Assembly (NCBI RefSeq): GCF_900112985.1
Contig: NZ_FONS01000001.1
Coordinates: forward strand, 121,730-185,729
Reading direction: 5' to 3'
Origin: Pedobacter antarcticus
Lineage (GTDB): Bacteria; Bacteroidota; Bacteroidia; Sphingobacteriales; Sphingobacteriaceae
Length of the DNA stretch: 64,000 bases
The notes under the pieces were generated by a model that saw nothing but the letters and a program-made list of their open reading frames with translations, ran no database searches and was not told the origin of the DNA. A program made the position numbers and the translations under genes. Shown here in pieces: positions 54,651 through 63,023 of the stretch. Every line of letters starts with the position of its first letter. Position 1 is the stretch's first letter.

Positions 54651-54693
54651 TCTTAAAAGCCTGGAAGAACTAACCCAACCAGGGCTTTTAAGA
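54651..54693 (+). terminator. Terminator of the sigma-factor operon
   Basis: TCTTAAAAGCCTGG (54651-54664) pairs with CCAGGGCTTTTAAGA (54679-54693), one base bulged. Two copies of AGGTACCAG follow at 54714 and 54732. Confidence 0.5.
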
Positions 54694-54751
54694 TATTTTG
54701 TGCTTGCATAATAAGGTACCAGGGAATAATGAGGTACCAGCATTTTCTCGC

Positions 54752-55072
54752 CTAAACAAAAGCTGGAACTGCACTGTCCGGGTCATTTCCCTGAATCTGA
54801 TTCCTTCTGACATCATTTAGTTCTTTCGGTCGCTTAGGGTAGGTTTCTTTGATCCCTCTAACGGCATCAAACAAGAGGAACCCACCTAATAACGCTTCCT
54901 GAGCGCCCAAAATCGGGTGCTTAATGATGCTTCTGATACCTCGGTTAAGGATATATGCCCCTGCAATAATGGATACGACCCGTTTTGCAGTAGAGAGATG
55001 AGCTGTTTTATTGGTGTCTAATATTTTTTTTGCTGCCAATATGGTCAGATTATGAGTGATTTTGCTTAGCAT
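54752..55072 (-). CDS. Small membrane-associated protein
   Basis: A 106-aa protein with two weakly hydrophobic segments: RVVSIIAGAYILNRGIRSI (about 30-48) and ILGAQEALLGGFLLFDAVRGI (about 54-74). The N-terminus is basic. The C-terminal 30 residues are polar and end VPAFV. I recall short proteins of this build in Bacteroidota (DUF2892-like), but the match is loose. The gene is convergent with the sigma operon and divergent from the MscS gene, about 180 bp apart. Confidence 0.55.
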   Translation of the reverse strand: MLSKITHNLTILAAKKILDTNKTAHLSTAKRVVSIIAGAYILNRGIRSIIKHPILGAQEALLGGFLLFDAVRGIKETYPKRPKELNDVRRNQIQGNDPDSAVPAFV

Positions 55073-55252
55073 AGTTTTAATCGAAATAATTTGTGTGTAA
55101 TTGCCGCTAATCTGAAAAAATCAGGCTTAGTTTAAGCATATTATTTTAATTCAGATCGCTGTAAATGGAACATTCGTATTGAATTTTTTGTTTTGCGTTT
55201 TTAGAATAAATAAACCAGTTACCCATATAGACGTTGTATAACTGATTTAATT

Positions 55253-56065
55253 ATGAAAAATCCAGAAAATAATACATCAGAACAATTCTATGACAAGGCG
55301 ATAGACTGGGTCATATTAAAAGGCCCTAATATCTTAATCGGCCTGGTCTTATTATTTATCGGAATGTGGCTTATCAGGGTTTTTTCCCGTTGGATAAGAA
55401 AACGGTTAGTACGAAAGGATTTGGATCCTTCGGTCAAGCCATTCTTTATTGGTCTTTCGGTTACTGCTTTACGGATTCTGCTGATTTTTACAGTAATGCA
55501 GTTTATTGGTATACAAATGACCGTGTTTGCTGCCTTAATAGGCGCAATTGGTGTCGCTGCAGGTTTAGCCTTGTCTGGTACTTTACAAAACTTTGCGAGT
55601 GGCGTGCTGATCCTGTTATTAAAACCATTTAGGGTCGGTGATAATATTATTGCGCAGGGGCAGGAAGGAACAGTTACAGATATCGAGATCTTCTACACAA
55701 AAGTAACGACGTATGACAACCGTACCGTTGTGGTCCCGAATGGAAAGCTTTCCAATGAGGTAATTATAAATTATAGTTCCAAGGGAAGCAGAAGGCTGGA
55801 TATAGAAGTCAAATTTAGCTACGGAATTGACTTTGAAGAATTGAAAAGGCAGATTAACGAGGTTATAGACGAATCTGGCGATATTCTGAAAACGCCTGAA
55901 AGACGTATAGCGGTTTCCACAATTGAAGAATCAGGATATAAAGTGATGATCAGTATCTGGTTAAATGCACATGGCTTTAATGACGCCAGATTGAAATTCC
56001 AGGAACTCCTTGTCAGGAAACTGAAAGAAGGCGGTCTACCACTCCCTGGAATTCAGGCCAAATAG
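55253..56065 (+). CDS. MscS-family mechanosensitive channel
   Basis: A 270-aa inner-membrane channel that opens under membrane tension to release solutes. Helices TM1 and TM2 are LIGLVLLFIGMWLIRVF and LRILLIFTVMQFIGI. The pore helix TM3 is AALIGAIGVAAGLALSGTLQNFASGVLILLL with the family Gly/Ala packing (shown in pieces: GAIGVAAGLALSGT, LQNFASG). The beta-domain has RVGDNIIAQGQEGTV and TTYDNRTVVVPNGKLSN. The C-terminal alpha/beta cap is normal. Length is that of small-conductance MscS (E. coli 286). Single gene. Confidence 0.95.
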   Translation: MKNPENNTSEQFYDKAIDWVILKGPNILIGLVLLFIGMWLIRVFSRWIRKRLVRKDLDPSVKPFFIGLSVTALRILLIFTVMQFIGIQMTVFAALIGAIGVAAGLALSGTLQNFASGVLILLLKPFRVGDNIIAQGQEGTVTDIEIFYTKVTTYDNRTVVVPNGKLSNEVIINYSSKGSRRLDIEVKFSYGIDFEELKRQINEVIDESGDILKTPERRIAVSTIEESGYKVMISIWLNAHGFNDARLKFQELLVRKLKEGGLPLPGIQAK

Positions 56066-56071
56066 GCCTGG

Positions 56072-57301
56072 TTAATGAAGTCCTCCGGTTAAAGCGGATG
56101 GATCGGCGTCAATTCTAATTTTGATATTTCGACGTCCCAGCGTCAGCATAGCAAGCGCTAAAATTGCAGAGCATGCCATAATACTCGTCATTGGAACCGA
56201 AGAACGTACGTCAAACAAGCTGACCGCAATAGATGCGATCGTTCCTAATCCCATTTGAATAGCTCCCATAAGCGCTGACGCACTACCGGCATTCTTAGTG
56301 AACGGTGCTAATGATAATGCTGATGCATTCGGGCTGGCAAAACCTACACAACCCAGAAAAATAAATAGTAAAACAACTGTTTCGGTAATCCCGTACCAGC
56401 CGAATATACTTCCAGCAAGAAAAAGCACGCCTGTAACGGTTTGGCAGATCAATGCTGCAAAGATGAGCTGCTCGCTGCTATATCTCCTTAAAAGAACTGA
56501 ATTGACCTGGCTGGAACCAATAAGTCCTATGGAAAGAATAGCGAATATCCAGCCGTAATTCTCTTCGCTGAGTCCATATATATCCATAAAAAGCATTGGT
56601 GACCCTGCAACATAGGCGAACAGGCCGGAAAATGCAAGAGCACCTGTTAATGCATAGGTATAGAACTGAGGTTCTTTAATTACCTCAATAAAACCTTTTA
56701 TAATCGGGGCCGGTTTTAGCGAGATATCGTTGTCCGGCTGATAGGAATTTGGCAACCCGAAAATACTGGTTAGCAGGTTCAGAATACCCAGCGCCATTAA
56801 AACAAGAAATACAGCATGCCAGCCAAAAGTGGAAGTAACATAACCTCCGACGGTGGGAGCCACCATAGGCGATACACCAACGACAAGCATTAGCAATGCG
56901 AATATTTTAGCATTCTCGTTCACTGGGAATAAGTCGCGAACCATCGCTATGGATGCCACAGCGGCTGCACAGCTACCTATCGCCTGAACAAAGCGCCAGA
57001 TAATTAACTGCTCAATTGTATTTGCGTAAACGCAGCCTAATGAGGCTAAGATATAAACGAATAATCCAATGTAGAGAGGCTTTTTCCTGCCGAACTTATC
57101 CAACAGGGGTCCATATAATAATTGCCCGGCAGATATGCCAATAAAAAAACCAGATAAAGACAGAGAGACTCTGGCAACCGTGGTGTTGAGATCTTTAGCG
57201 ATTGCCGGAAACCCCGGAAGATACATATCAATTGAAAATGGGCCTAATGCGGTTAAAGAACCTAAAATTAGAATCAGGACCAGTTTACTTTTTCCTTTCA
57301 T
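56072..57301 (-). CDS. Bcr/CflA-type multidrug efflux transporter (MFS)
   Basis: A 409-aa transporter with 12 helices when started at MKGKSKLVLILILGS (57301); an upstream ATG at 57331 would overlap the preceding phosphorylase end. Motif A is GPLLDKFGRKKPLYIG, and the N-terminal PFSIDMYLPGFPAIAKDL is typical for the drug:proton antiporter-1 branch (Bcr). Helix-5 motif C-like PTVGGYVTS is present. It exports drugs such as bicyclomycin or sulfonamides. Substrate unknown. It is the last gene of the minus-strand run that starts at ribD. Confidence 0.9.
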   Translation of the reverse strand: MKGKSKLVLILILGSLTALGPFSIDMYLPGFPAIAKDLNTTVARVSLSLSGFFIGISAGQLLYGPLLDKFGRKKPLYIGLFVYILASLGCVYANTIEQLIIWRFVQAIGSCAAAVASIAMVRDLFPVNENAKIFALLMLVVGVSPMVAPTVGGYVTSTFGWHAVFLVLMALGILNLLTSIFGLPNSYQPDNDISLKPAPIIKGFIEVIKEPQFYTYALTGALAFSGLFAYVAGSPMLFMDIYGLSEENYGWIFAILSIGLIGSSQVNSVLLRRYSSEQLIFAALICQTVTGVLFLAGSIFGWYGITETVVLLFIFLGCVGFASPNASALSLAPFTKNAGSASALMGAIQMGLGTIASIAVSLFDVRSSVPMTSIMACSAILALAMLTLGRRNIKIRIDADPSALTGGLH

Positions 57302-57314
57302 GTTTTTTTGACGA

Positions 57315-58193
57315 TTATGGGTTATAGTCAATCAGTTTTTCCAAAACTATTTGAATAGCAGCCTCTACTACCTGGTCTGGATTTTTACTGAACTGATAGT
57401 TAACCCGACTGGCTAAAATACCGTTAACAGACAGCGCTTTATGGCCTAAAGCTTTAGCAAGGGCATAGATACCTGCTGTTTCCATTTCTAAATTGGTAAT
57501 CCGCTGATTCTGATAGTTGAAGCTGTTGATCGTGGAAATGAATCCGGAGATTGTAGATTTAGCACGCACTTGCCTGCCTTGTGGTGCGTAGAAGCCAGGA
57601 GCAGTAACTGTAATGCCTTTTTCCATACCGGAGCCAAAATGATTCAGTAAATCCGGATCGGCTGCAGTTAAATAGGGAAGGACTCCTTTAATCTCAGCAA
57701 AATGGGCTTTAGCTGCATGGAGAATATCCTTTTCATCGGCTGAATTATTCTGCTCATAATAATGCATTAAGGCATCTAAACCAAGTCCGTAAGACGACGC
57801 TAAAATAGTTCCCATAGGCAAATCTGCCTGCACTGCACCTGATGTACCTATGCGAATAATATTCAGTGATTTAAGTTTTTCATTAACCGTCCGCGTTTTG
57901 AAATCAATATTCACTAAGGCATCAAGCTCGTTAATTACAATGTCGATATTATCAGTTCCAATCCCTGTGGATAGAACAGTAATTCTTTTTGAACCTATAT
58001 ATCCCGTTTGTGTCAGGAACTCACGTTTACCTTTTTTAAGTTCAATCCGGTCAAAATGTTTCGTAATCGCCGGAATCCTTTCCGGATCACCCACGGTAAT
58101 TACTGTATCAGCTATATCTTCTGGTAATAAGTTAAGGTGGTATACAGACCCATCTGGATTAATGACCAGGTCTGCTTCGGATATCTTTTCCAT
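57315..58193 (-). CDS. Nucleoside phosphorylase (uridine phosphorylase-like)
   Basis: A 292-aa enzyme of the PNP/UDP family that splits nucleosides with phosphate. Phosphate-binding part is ITVGDPERIPAITKHFD, then VLSTGIGTDNIDIVINEL, RIGTSGAVQADLPMG, and the nucleoside site with TNLEMETAGIYALA. The E-M-E-T Glu and Met contact ribose. The closest family is uridine phosphorylase, but base specificity is not certain. Part of the minus-strand run ribD-eamA-yigZ-phosphorylase-MFS; 31 bp behind yigZ. Confidence 0.88.
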   Translation of the reverse strand: MEKISEADLVINPDGSVYHLNLLPEDIADTVITVGDPERIPAITKHFDRIELKKGKREFLTQTGYIGSKRITVLSTGIGTDNIDIVINELDALVNIDFKTRTVNEKLKSLNIIRIGTSGAVQADLPMGTILASSYGLGLDALMHYYEQNNSADEKDILHAAKAHFAEIKGVLPYLTAADPDLLNHFGSGMEKGITVTAPGFYAPQGRQVRAKSTISGFISTINSFNYQNQRITNLEMETAGIYALAKALGHKALSVNGILASRVNYQFSKNPDQVVEAAIQIVLEKLIDYNP

Positions 58194-58224
58194 AGAGTAT
58201 TTTAAGGCCGCTAAATTAAGGTTT

Positions 58225-58839
58225 TTAGACGGTGGCGAGATATTTTATTTCTACTGAACCTAAGTTTTCAAACTGCTGAAGAACCTGGTTCAACTGGTTC
58301 TTTCTGACTTCCAAATGCATGACACAATCGTTATCAAATTGTTGTGAAAGCACCTTAAGCTGCTGCTCTTTAATGATTCGCATGACGTCATTCATTGCGA
58401 TGTATGCAAAGCTGATTTGATATTGGTCATTTACAGTTTTATCGACAATTTCAGATGCTGTAATAGACTCGTTAGCAGCATTTTTATAAGCGTTAATTAA
58501 ACCAGGGACTCCTAATAATGTGCCGCCAAAATGCCTGACAACTACAATGAGCAGATTGGTTAGGTCAGCGGATAACATAGCATTTAATATCGGTCTGCCG
58601 GCAGTTCCGGAAGGCTCTCCGTCATCATTGATACGAAATACACTTCGATCCTGTCCTAAACGGTAGGCATAGCAAAAATGATTTGCTTTAGTGTGAATTG
58701 CTCTGAGTGAGGTTAGATAACCTTTAACCTCCTGGTCAGTTGTAATAGGGTAGGCATAAGCAATGAATTTGCTCCCTTTATCCTTGAACAGCCCTTCAGA
58801 TGGTGCAGCTATAGTTTTATAAGTATCATCAAACAGCAT
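58225..58839 (-). CDS. YigZ/IMPACT-family protein
   Basis: A 204-aa two-domain protein. The N-terminal UPF0029/IMPACT domain has KGSKFIAYAYPI, ANHFCYAYRLG, and the signature NDDGEPSGTAGRPILNAM and VVVRHFGGTLLGVPGLINAY. The C-terminal half is an EF-G-like domain (DUF1949). In bacteria the role is unclear; relatives are tied to translation control or peptide processing. It overlaps the EamA gene by 11 bp, so it is translated in coupling. Confidence 0.92.
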   Translation of the reverse strand: MLFDDTYKTIAAPSEGLFKDKGSKFIAYAYPITTDQEVKGYLTSLRAIHTKANHFCYAYRLGQDRSVFRINDDGEPSGTAGRPILNAMLSADLTNLLIVVVRHFGGTLLGVPGLINAYKNAANESITASEIVDKTVNDQYQISFAYIAMNDVMRIIKEQQLKVLSQQFDNDCVMHLEVRKNQLNQVLQQFENLGSVEIKYLATV

Positions 58840-59689
58840 GGTGAATAGATAGTGTGATTAGCAATATGGCCAGAAGTGCCATTGCGATTCCGAAATAATT
58901 GGTTTTGGACAGCTTTTCTTTGAAGATCAGTACTCCGACAATGCTGCCGGCTACGATTACACCCATATTCATAGCTGCAAATACAGTCGACGGTTCTGCT
59001 GATAGCGCACGGTGTGCTTTAAGATAAAACAAGATATTTCCGAAATTAAAGGCTCCCAGGATCAGACCGCAAAGCACATTGATTAACTGAAACTTTTCCC
59101 TTTTAATAAAAATCCGGTACAGGACAATGAGTATTGAAACGAGAAAAGAAATCAGAAAAATACTCACCAGCACGGTGGTGTATGGGATAACTAAATGAGA
59201 GGCCAGCTGTTTAAACAGTACATCCACTACGCCAAACCCGATGAATACCAGAATCGGAAAGATAAAATGCTGACTCTTACTTTTCCCTGAGTGTTTCATC
59301 AGAATCAGGATGATGGCTGTAAACCCTGCAACCAGTCCGGCGATTTTTAAAGTATTAAAGCTTTCACCGAAAAGATATAATGCCGCAATAATCGGGATAA
59401 AGAGTGACAGGCGCTGCGCAATATCCGTTTTTACTATTCCAGCCTTGCTAACTGAGGACGCCAGAATCAAAAAAAGTAAGGGTAGAATGATTCCCAGTGA
59501 AAGCGACAGCAATGGAGGAGCCTGTAATAACTGTGCTGGTTCTGGTCGGAAAAAGAACAGACCAAGGGCAGCTGCAGCTACGTAGTTAAAACTAACGGCC
59601 TGTAGAACATTGATTTTGTACCTTCTGGCCAGTTTCAATAAAATGCTGACAATAACACTGCAACAAACACTAAACAGAATATAGATCAT
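58829..59689 (-). CDS. EamA/DMT-family transporter
   Basis: A 286-aa inner-membrane protein with ten hydrophobic helices in two EamA halves (FNYVAAAALGLFFF, LFIPIIAALYLFGES; later FAAMNMGVIVAGSIVGVLIFKEKL). The E-K-L pair at the end of each half is the usual one. It exports a small metabolite or amino acid by an unknown gradient. It overlaps ribD by 4 bp and yigZ by 11 bp, so all three are coupled. Confidence 0.9.
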   Translation of the reverse strand: MIYILFSVCCSVIVSILLKLARRYKINVLQAVSFNYVAAAALGLFFFRPEPAQLLQAPPLLSLSLGIILPLLFLILASSVSKAGIVKTDIAQRLSLFIPIIAALYLFGESFNTLKIAGLVAGFTAIILILMKHSGKSKSQHFIFPILVFIGFGVVDVLFKQLASHLVIPYTTVLVSIFLISFLVSILIVLYRIFIKREKFQLINVLCGLILGAFNFGNILFYLKAHRALSAEPSTVFAAMNMGVIVAGSIVGVLIFKEKLSKTNYFGIAMALLAILLITLSIHHAV

Positions 59690-60741
59690 GTGGTAAAAGT
59701 ATTAGTGTAAATAGTCAGCTGGTCTTTATCAATGGTAGTCAGAGAGGTAATGTTTCCATTTATCTGAGGGCTCAAAGTTCCTGTCTTCCAGCTATCTGTT
59801 CCGGTAAAAACTCGGGCTTCATCCCAAAGACCGGATGATATAAACTGCTCCAAAATATGGGCACCTCCTTCAATAATTATAGACTGTATATCCATCAGAT
59901 AAAGCTGGAAAGCAATCTTCTGCGGCAGATAAAAATGCATATCTTCCATTTGAATATAATGTATATTTCCTTCAACTGTGGTTTTCTTCTCATTAAAAAT
60001 GACTGTTTTGGCCAGATCGTTAAAGATTTTGGCGGTTACAGGAATCTCCAGGTTTTTGTCAATAACGATACGTATTGGATTTTTACCAGGCCATTCTCTC
60101 GCACTTAATTGAGGATCATCGGCAATAACAGTTCTTTTTCCAACTAGAATGGCATCTTCTTCTGTCCGCCATTGATGTACCAATTTCTTTGAAAGCGGAC
60201 CGCTGATCCATTGCTGGACGGCATTTTTTGGAGAGAAATAGCCGTTTGCTGTTCTTGCCCATTTGAGGATAATATAAGGCCTTTGCTGTTCTATTCTAGT
60301 AAAGAATCGTCTATTTATCCATTTACATTCTTTATCAAGGACTCCTGTCTGCACTTGGATACCTGCATCTTTCAATTTTGAGATACCCTTTCCATTAACA
60401 TCAGGAAAAGGATCAGTATTGGCAACTATGACTTTTCCTAACGCGTGTTTGATTAGAAGATCTGCGCAAGGCGGCGTCTTTCCAAAGTGGGCACAAGGTT
60501 CTAGCGTTACATAAGCTGTCGCGTCTTGAAGTAAGGCCGGGGCATTCGCTCCATGCTGGCTGAATACGTGGTTTATTGCATTTACCTCTGCATGGGCTTC
60601 TCCGTACTTTTTGTGATAGCCTTCACCAATTATTAACCCGTCTTTTACAATTACGCATCCGACAAGTGGATTTGGACTTACAGCTCCCTGACCTTTAGTG
60701 GCCAGTTCCATAGCACGTCTCATATATAGCTCATCACTCAT
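59686..60741 (-). CDS. ribD: Riboflavin biosynthesis deaminase/reductase
   Basis: A 351-aa two-domain enzyme when started at MSDELYMRRAMEL (60741). The deaminase domain has the zinc site H in GEAHAEVNAI and PCAHFGKTPPCADLL. The reductase domain has ILKWARTANGYFSP, AILVGKRTVIADDPQLSAR and IIEGGAHILEQFI. It carries out steps two and three of riboflavin synthesis. No other rib gene and no FMN riboswitch are visible near. It heads the minus-strand run. The start shares a 62-bp gap to prmC on the other strand. Confidence 0.93.
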   Translation of the reverse strand: MSDELYMRRAMELATKGQGAVSPNPLVGCVIVKDGLIIGEGYHKKYGEAHAEVNAINHVFSQHGANAPALLQDATAYVTLEPCAHFGKTPPCADLLIKHALGKVIVANTDPFPDVNGKGISKLKDAGIQVQTGVLDKECKWINRRFFTRIEQQRPYIILKWARTANGYFSPKNAVQQWISGPLSKKLVHQWRTEEDAILVGKRTVIADDPQLSAREWPGKNPIRIVIDKNLEIPVTAKIFNDLAKTVIFNEKKTTVEGNIHYIQMEDMHFYLPQKIAFQLYLMDIQSIIIEGGAHILEQFISSGLWDEARVFTGTDSWKTGTLSPQINGNITSLTTIDKDQLTIYTNTFTT

Positions 60742-60821
60742 AACGCAAAAGTAAGCCAATTAATGCTCAAAATAAATTTTTAAAAATATGGCGACTTAAA
60801 TAATAATTACTTTTGGACTTT

Positions 60822-61664
60822 ATGAAATTCAAAGAAATTGAACAGCTATATCTAGAAGGCCTGGTAGGACAATACGATTTAAATGAAGTGAAAGGTGTTT
60901 TTTCGTTGGTAGTGGAAAGTATTTGCGGGTGGTCTATAAACCAAATTAATATTCACATCCATCAGGAGGCTAGTATTTTAGAATATAATAACTTGATATC
61001 TGCTTTAGCTGAATTAAAAACAGGAAAGCCGGTGCAGCACGTTATTCATGCTGCCTGGTTTTATGGAAAGCAATTTGAGGTAAATGCAGATGTGCTTATT
61101 CCAAGACCAGAAACAGAAGAGTTGGTCGAATGGATACTACAGTCATTAAATACCAGTGCCGACCTATTAGATATTGGGACGGGTAGCGGATGTATTGCCA
61201 TTACAATCAAATCTAAAAGAGCGGATGTAACTGTCAGGGCTATGGATGTTTCCAAAGATGCATTGGCCATAGCCAAGAGAAATGCAGCATTGCATCATAC
61301 CGATATCGAATTTCTTCAGGAGGATGTCTTAAATTATACTACCGAGCAAAATTTTGATGTTATCGTCAGTAACCCGCCGTATATAACCCAACAGGAGAAG
61401 CAAGAGATGCATAATCATGTTTTATTACACGAGCCTCATCTCGCGCTGTTTGTGACGGATGAAAACCCACTCATCTTTTATCAGGCTATAGCCGACCTCG
61501 CGATGAATGTGCTTAAACCGGAAGGCTATCTGTTTTTCGAAATCAACGAGTACCTTGGGAGAGAAATGATGGATATGCTAAGAGATCGGAATTTCACCGA
61601 TATTCTGCTAAAAAAAGATATGCAGGGCAAAGATCGGATGATCCGATGTAAAAAGGTTGCTTAA
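60822..61664 (+). CDS. prmC: Release factor glutamine N5-methyltransferase
   Basis: A 280-aa enzyme that methylates the Gln of the GGQ motif in release factors RF1 and RF2. Residues 1-90 form the helical RF-binding domain. The methyltransferase part has LLDIGTGSGCIAITI (SAM motif I), VSNPPYI (NPPY catalytic motif for amide N) and PETEELVEWI before it. ATG 60822 (MKFKEIEQLYLEG) fits better than one three codons earlier. Its stop overlaps the convergent xerD stop by 4 bp. Confidence 0.92.
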   Translation: MKFKEIEQLYLEGLVGQYDLNEVKGVFSLVVESICGWSINQINIHIHQEASILEYNNLISALAELKTGKPVQHVIHAAWFYGKQFEVNADVLIPRPETEELVEWILQSLNTSADLLDIGTGSGCIAITIKSKRADVTVRAMDVSKDALAIAKRNAALHHTDIEFLQEDVLNYTTEQNFDVIVSNPPYITQQEKQEMHNHVLLHEPHLALFVTDENPLIFYQAIADLAMNVLKPEGYLFFEINEYLGREMMDMLRDRNFTDILLKKDMQGKDRMIRCKKVA

Positions 61665-62560
61665 GATCGGGGATGGTACTGTGTAACAACTTCTTTAAGG
61701 TAATCTCTGTCCAGGTGGGTATAAATTTCGGTAGTTGTAATGCTTGAATGGCCAAGCATTTCCTGCACTGCCCTTAAATCTGCACCGCCTTCTACCAGAT
61801 GTGTGGCATAGGAGTGACGGAAGGTATGCGGGCTGATACTTTTACTCAGTCCAACATGGGCAGCCAGTGCTTTGATCATTGTAAATACAGATATCCTGGA
61901 TAATTTTGTCCCTAATCGGTTTAAAAAGATAAAATCTTCATTTCCACGTTTTATATGGAGATGAACACGTACCTGGTTTAAATATATCAATGTATACTTC
62001 AGTGCCTGTGCACCGATTGGGATAATACGTTCTTTGTTACCTTTTCCGATTACATGAAGGTATTCTTCGGCGATATTAATATCAGAAACCTTAAGCGACA
62101 CCAGTTCGGATACCCTCAAACCGCAACCATACAGCATCTCCAGAATTGCCTTGCTACGGACACCTTCTGGCTTGGAGAGGTCTATGCCGTCAAGCAGGCT
62201 ATTAATCTCCATGATATTCAATACATCCGGGAGACTCCTGTGCTGGCGTGGAGTTTCCAGGTCTGAAGTAGGATCTGCATTGATTAGCTCCTCTAGTAAA
62301 AGATAATTAAAATAGGATTTAATGCCTGATATAACCCTTGCCTGGCTACTGGCAAACATACCCATCTCACTGAGATACTGGATAAAGCTGTGCAGGTCTT
62401 CATTTTTAATTGCTTTCACCTCAAATGCCTTTCCTTTGATCTCCAGGAATTCGGCTAGTTTTTGCACGTCATGAAGATATGCCTCTACAGAATGGGCTGA
62501 TAGACGCTTTTCCAGCATTAAATAAGCTTTATACGAAGACCGGTTAGGATACTTAATCAC
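61661..62560 (-). CDS. xerD: XerD-type chromosome-dimer tyrosine recombinase
   Basis: A 299-aa recombinase without an arm domain, hence housekeeping. The N-terminal SAM-like domain is AYLMLEKRLSAHSVEAYLHD. The catalytic residues are Arg in YGCGLRVSEL, Lys near YLHVIGKGNKER, HTFRHSYATHL (His, Arg) and GHSSITTTEIYTH with the Tyr nucleophile. It acts with XerC or alone at dif on chromosome dimers. It is unrelated in location and form to the island integrase. Convergent with prmC. Confidence 0.9.
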   Translation of the reverse strand: MIKYPNRSSYKAYLMLEKRLSAHSVEAYLHDVQKLAEFLEIKGKAFEVKAIKNEDLHSFIQYLSEMGMFASSQARVISGIKSYFNYLLLEELINADPTSDLETPRQHRSLPDVLNIMEINSLLDGIDLSKPEGVRSKAILEMLYGCGLRVSELVSLKVSDINIAEEYLHVIGKGNKERIIPIGAQALKYTLIYLNQVRVHLHIKRGNEDFIFLNRLGTKLSRISVFTMIKALAAHVGLSKSISPHTFRHSYATHLVEGGADLRAVQEMLGHSSITTTEIYTHLDRDYLKEVVTQYHPRS

Positions 62561-62603
62561 ACAAAAATTTTATTTTAATTATTTTAAGGCTAAGTTTGAA
62601 GGG

Positions 62604-63023
62604 ATGAAGATACAAATTATTAACGGCCCTAACTTAAACCTGCTGGGGATACGCGAGCCAGGTGTTTATGGAAACAGAAGTTTTGAAGATTACTTTCAGG
62701 AGCTTAAGGCAGCTTTTCCTGAAATTGAACTGACTTATTTTCAAAGTAATGTAGAGGGTGAACTGATCAATTGCCTGCATGAAGGTGGGTTCTCACTAGA
62801 TGGTTTTATTTTGAATGCTGGTGGTTATACACATACCTCTGTAGCGCTGGCAGATGCTATTTCAGGAATAAATACACCTGTGGTAGAAGTCCATGTCTCC
62901 AATATTTACGCCCGTGAAGAATACCGGCATACTTCGTTAACCGGTAAGAATTGCAAAGGTGTGCTGACGGGTTTCGGCCTCGATGGTTACCGGTTAGCTA
63001 TCGAAAGCTTTTTAAAGCCGTAA
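62604..63023 (+). CDS. aroQ: 3-dehydroquinate dehydratase, type II
   Basis: A 139-aa flavodoxin-like dodecamer subunit that makes 3-dehydroshikimate. Catalytic residues are in NGPNLNLLGIREPGVYG (Arg and Tyr of the lid), ILNAGGYTHTSVALADAI, and EVHVSNIYAREEYRHTSL (His). It is normal in length (about 140). Divergent from xerD by 43 bp and convergent with the glycosyltransferase, overlapping it by 26 bp. No other aro genes nearby. Confidence 0.95.
   Translation: MKIQIINGPNLNLLGIREPGVYGNRSFEDYFQELKAAFPEIELTYFQSNVEGELINCLHEGGFSLDGFILNAGGYTHTSVALADAISGINTPVVEVHVSNIYAREEYRHTSLTGKNCKGVLTGFGLDGYRLAIESFLKP

Noticed and set aside
54714-54740. Two AGGTACCAG copies resembling the island arm sites
   Set aside because: Only partly similar (TACC for CACC), 18 bp apart instead of 12, and no integrase or attachment site nearby.
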